Source of the DNA: an uncultured Collinsella sp.
GTDB lineage: Bacteria > Actinomycetota > Coriobacteriia > Coriobacteriales > Coriobacteriaceae
Reading direction: 5' to 3'
NCBI GenBank assembly: GCA_900554585.1
Contig: USHS01000092.1
Coordinates: forward strand, 1-5,922
Length of the DNA stretch: 5,922 bases
The notes under the pieces are model-generated. The model did not search any database, had not been told where the DNA came from, and was given only the letters and a program-made list of their open reading frames with translations. Position 1 is the first letter of the stretch. The number at the start of each line of letters is the position of its first letter. Shown here in pieces: positions 5,550 through 5,922 of this stretch. The position numbers and the translations under genes are program-made.

Positions 5550-5616
5550 GCTACAAACTCTGGCTTTTGCCCTACGAGTGACCAAGAGCTCGGGGGCTTT
5601 AACACAAGGAGGATCT

Positions 5617-5922
5617 ATGCCCGAGAAGATTGAAGAGCTGGTACGCGCTGCGCTTGCTGCGGCCCAGGAGGCCGGCGACCTTTCCGCATTTGAACTTGAC
5701 GATTGCGCTATCGAGCGACCGGCCGATACTTCTCATGGCGAGTGGACCTCCACCATGGCCCTGAAATCCGCCAAGCTGGCTCACTGCGCCCCGCGCAAGA
5801 TCGCCGAGGCCGTCGTTGCCCATATGCCCGAGGACCCCGCAATCGAGAAGGTCGAGATCGCCGGTCCTGGCTTCATCAACTTCTACCTCTCCGTCGCCGT
5901 CAAGAACGCCATCTTTGGCGAG
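5617..5922 (+). CDS. argS: Arginyl-tRNA synthetase, N-terminal part, cut by the window end
   Basis: The synthetase joins arginine to tRNA-Arg using ATP. The 102 visible codons encode the N-terminal additional domain typical of ArgRS, which contacts the tRNA. Key stretches are [22 protein letters not shown] (about residues 33-54), [13 protein letters not shown] (58-70) and [14 protein letters not shown] (79-92). The HIGH and KMSKS catalytic motifs would lie beyond the window. The strong ribosome binding site AAGGAGG (5606-5612) sits four nt before ATG and fixes the start. It is transcribed away from the CarD-like gene. Identification rests on the N-terminal domain alone but is clear. Confidence 0.93.
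   Translation, partial: MPEKIEELVRAALAAAQEAGDLSAFELDDCAIERPADTSHGEWTSTMALKSAKLAHCAPRKIAEAVVAHMPEDPAIEKVEIAGPGFINFYLSVAVKNAIFGE

Larger units (their letters stand above)
5275..5616. other. AT-rich divergent intergenic region between CarD-like gene and argS
   Basis: A 342-nt stretch with clearly lower GC than the flanking genes and no convincing gene. It holds candidate promoters for both neighbours. There are three dyads: one around CGTAT at 5286-5310, ACGTTC-N11-GAACGT (5407-5429) and the perfect palindrome TGCATATGCA (5491-5500). TATAAA at 5431-5436 could be a further -10 box on the + strand. I looked for a T-box leader before argS and saw neither its conserved antiterminator sequence nor a terminator before the ATG. 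No tRNA-like fold was recognised. Confidence 0.6.

Noticed and set aside
5484..5616. T-box or other tRNA-sensing leader before argS
   Set aside because: No T-box consensus and no terminator hairpin with T-run before the ATG could be found by eye.

Overview
The window is GC-rich (roughly 60% or more in the genes, with GC-biased third codon positions). Its protein sequences and gene content fit an actinobacterial gut anaerobe of the Coriobacteriia, with Collinsella as the best guess. That placement is inferred from style and gene families, not from a marker gene. There is no transposase, phage gene, CRISPR array, tRNA or rRNA.

Layout from left to right: the 3' part of proB (glutamate 5-kinase, +); a repeat-dense gap of about 275 nt; a proline-iminopeptidase-like alpha/beta hydrolase (-), convergent with proB; a 113-nt divergent promoter region; proA (glutamate-5-semialdehyde dehydrogenase, +); a hairpin between convergent genes; an HD-domain phosphohydrolase-like gene (-); a second, almost identical hairpin; a CarD-family RNA-polymerase-binding regulator (-); an AT-rich divergent regulatory region of about 340 nt; and the 5' end of argS (arginyl-tRNA synthetase, +).

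How the genes work together: ProB and ProA catalyse the first two steps of proline synthesis from glutamate. The gene lodged between them on the opposite strand encodes a peptidase family that releases N-terminal proline from peptides, so synthesis and salvage of proline are interleaved here (functional link inferred). The HD protein, CarD-like regulator and argS have no evident link to proline.

The main surprises are these. (1) ProB appears to lack about 13 residues between two substrate-binding motifs, as though a 39-nt segment between short direct repeats had been lost in frame. (2) A 78-nt imperfect tandem repeat starts inside the last codons of proB. (3) Several palindromes carry a shared GGGGAC core in their loop or inner flank, and two near-identical copies bracket the HD gene. 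(4) The CarD-like protein contains no tryptophan, although the family's DNA-wedging residue is a tryptophan. I do not see a clearly new multi-gene system; the window is mostly housekeeping genes with unusual intergenic repeats.
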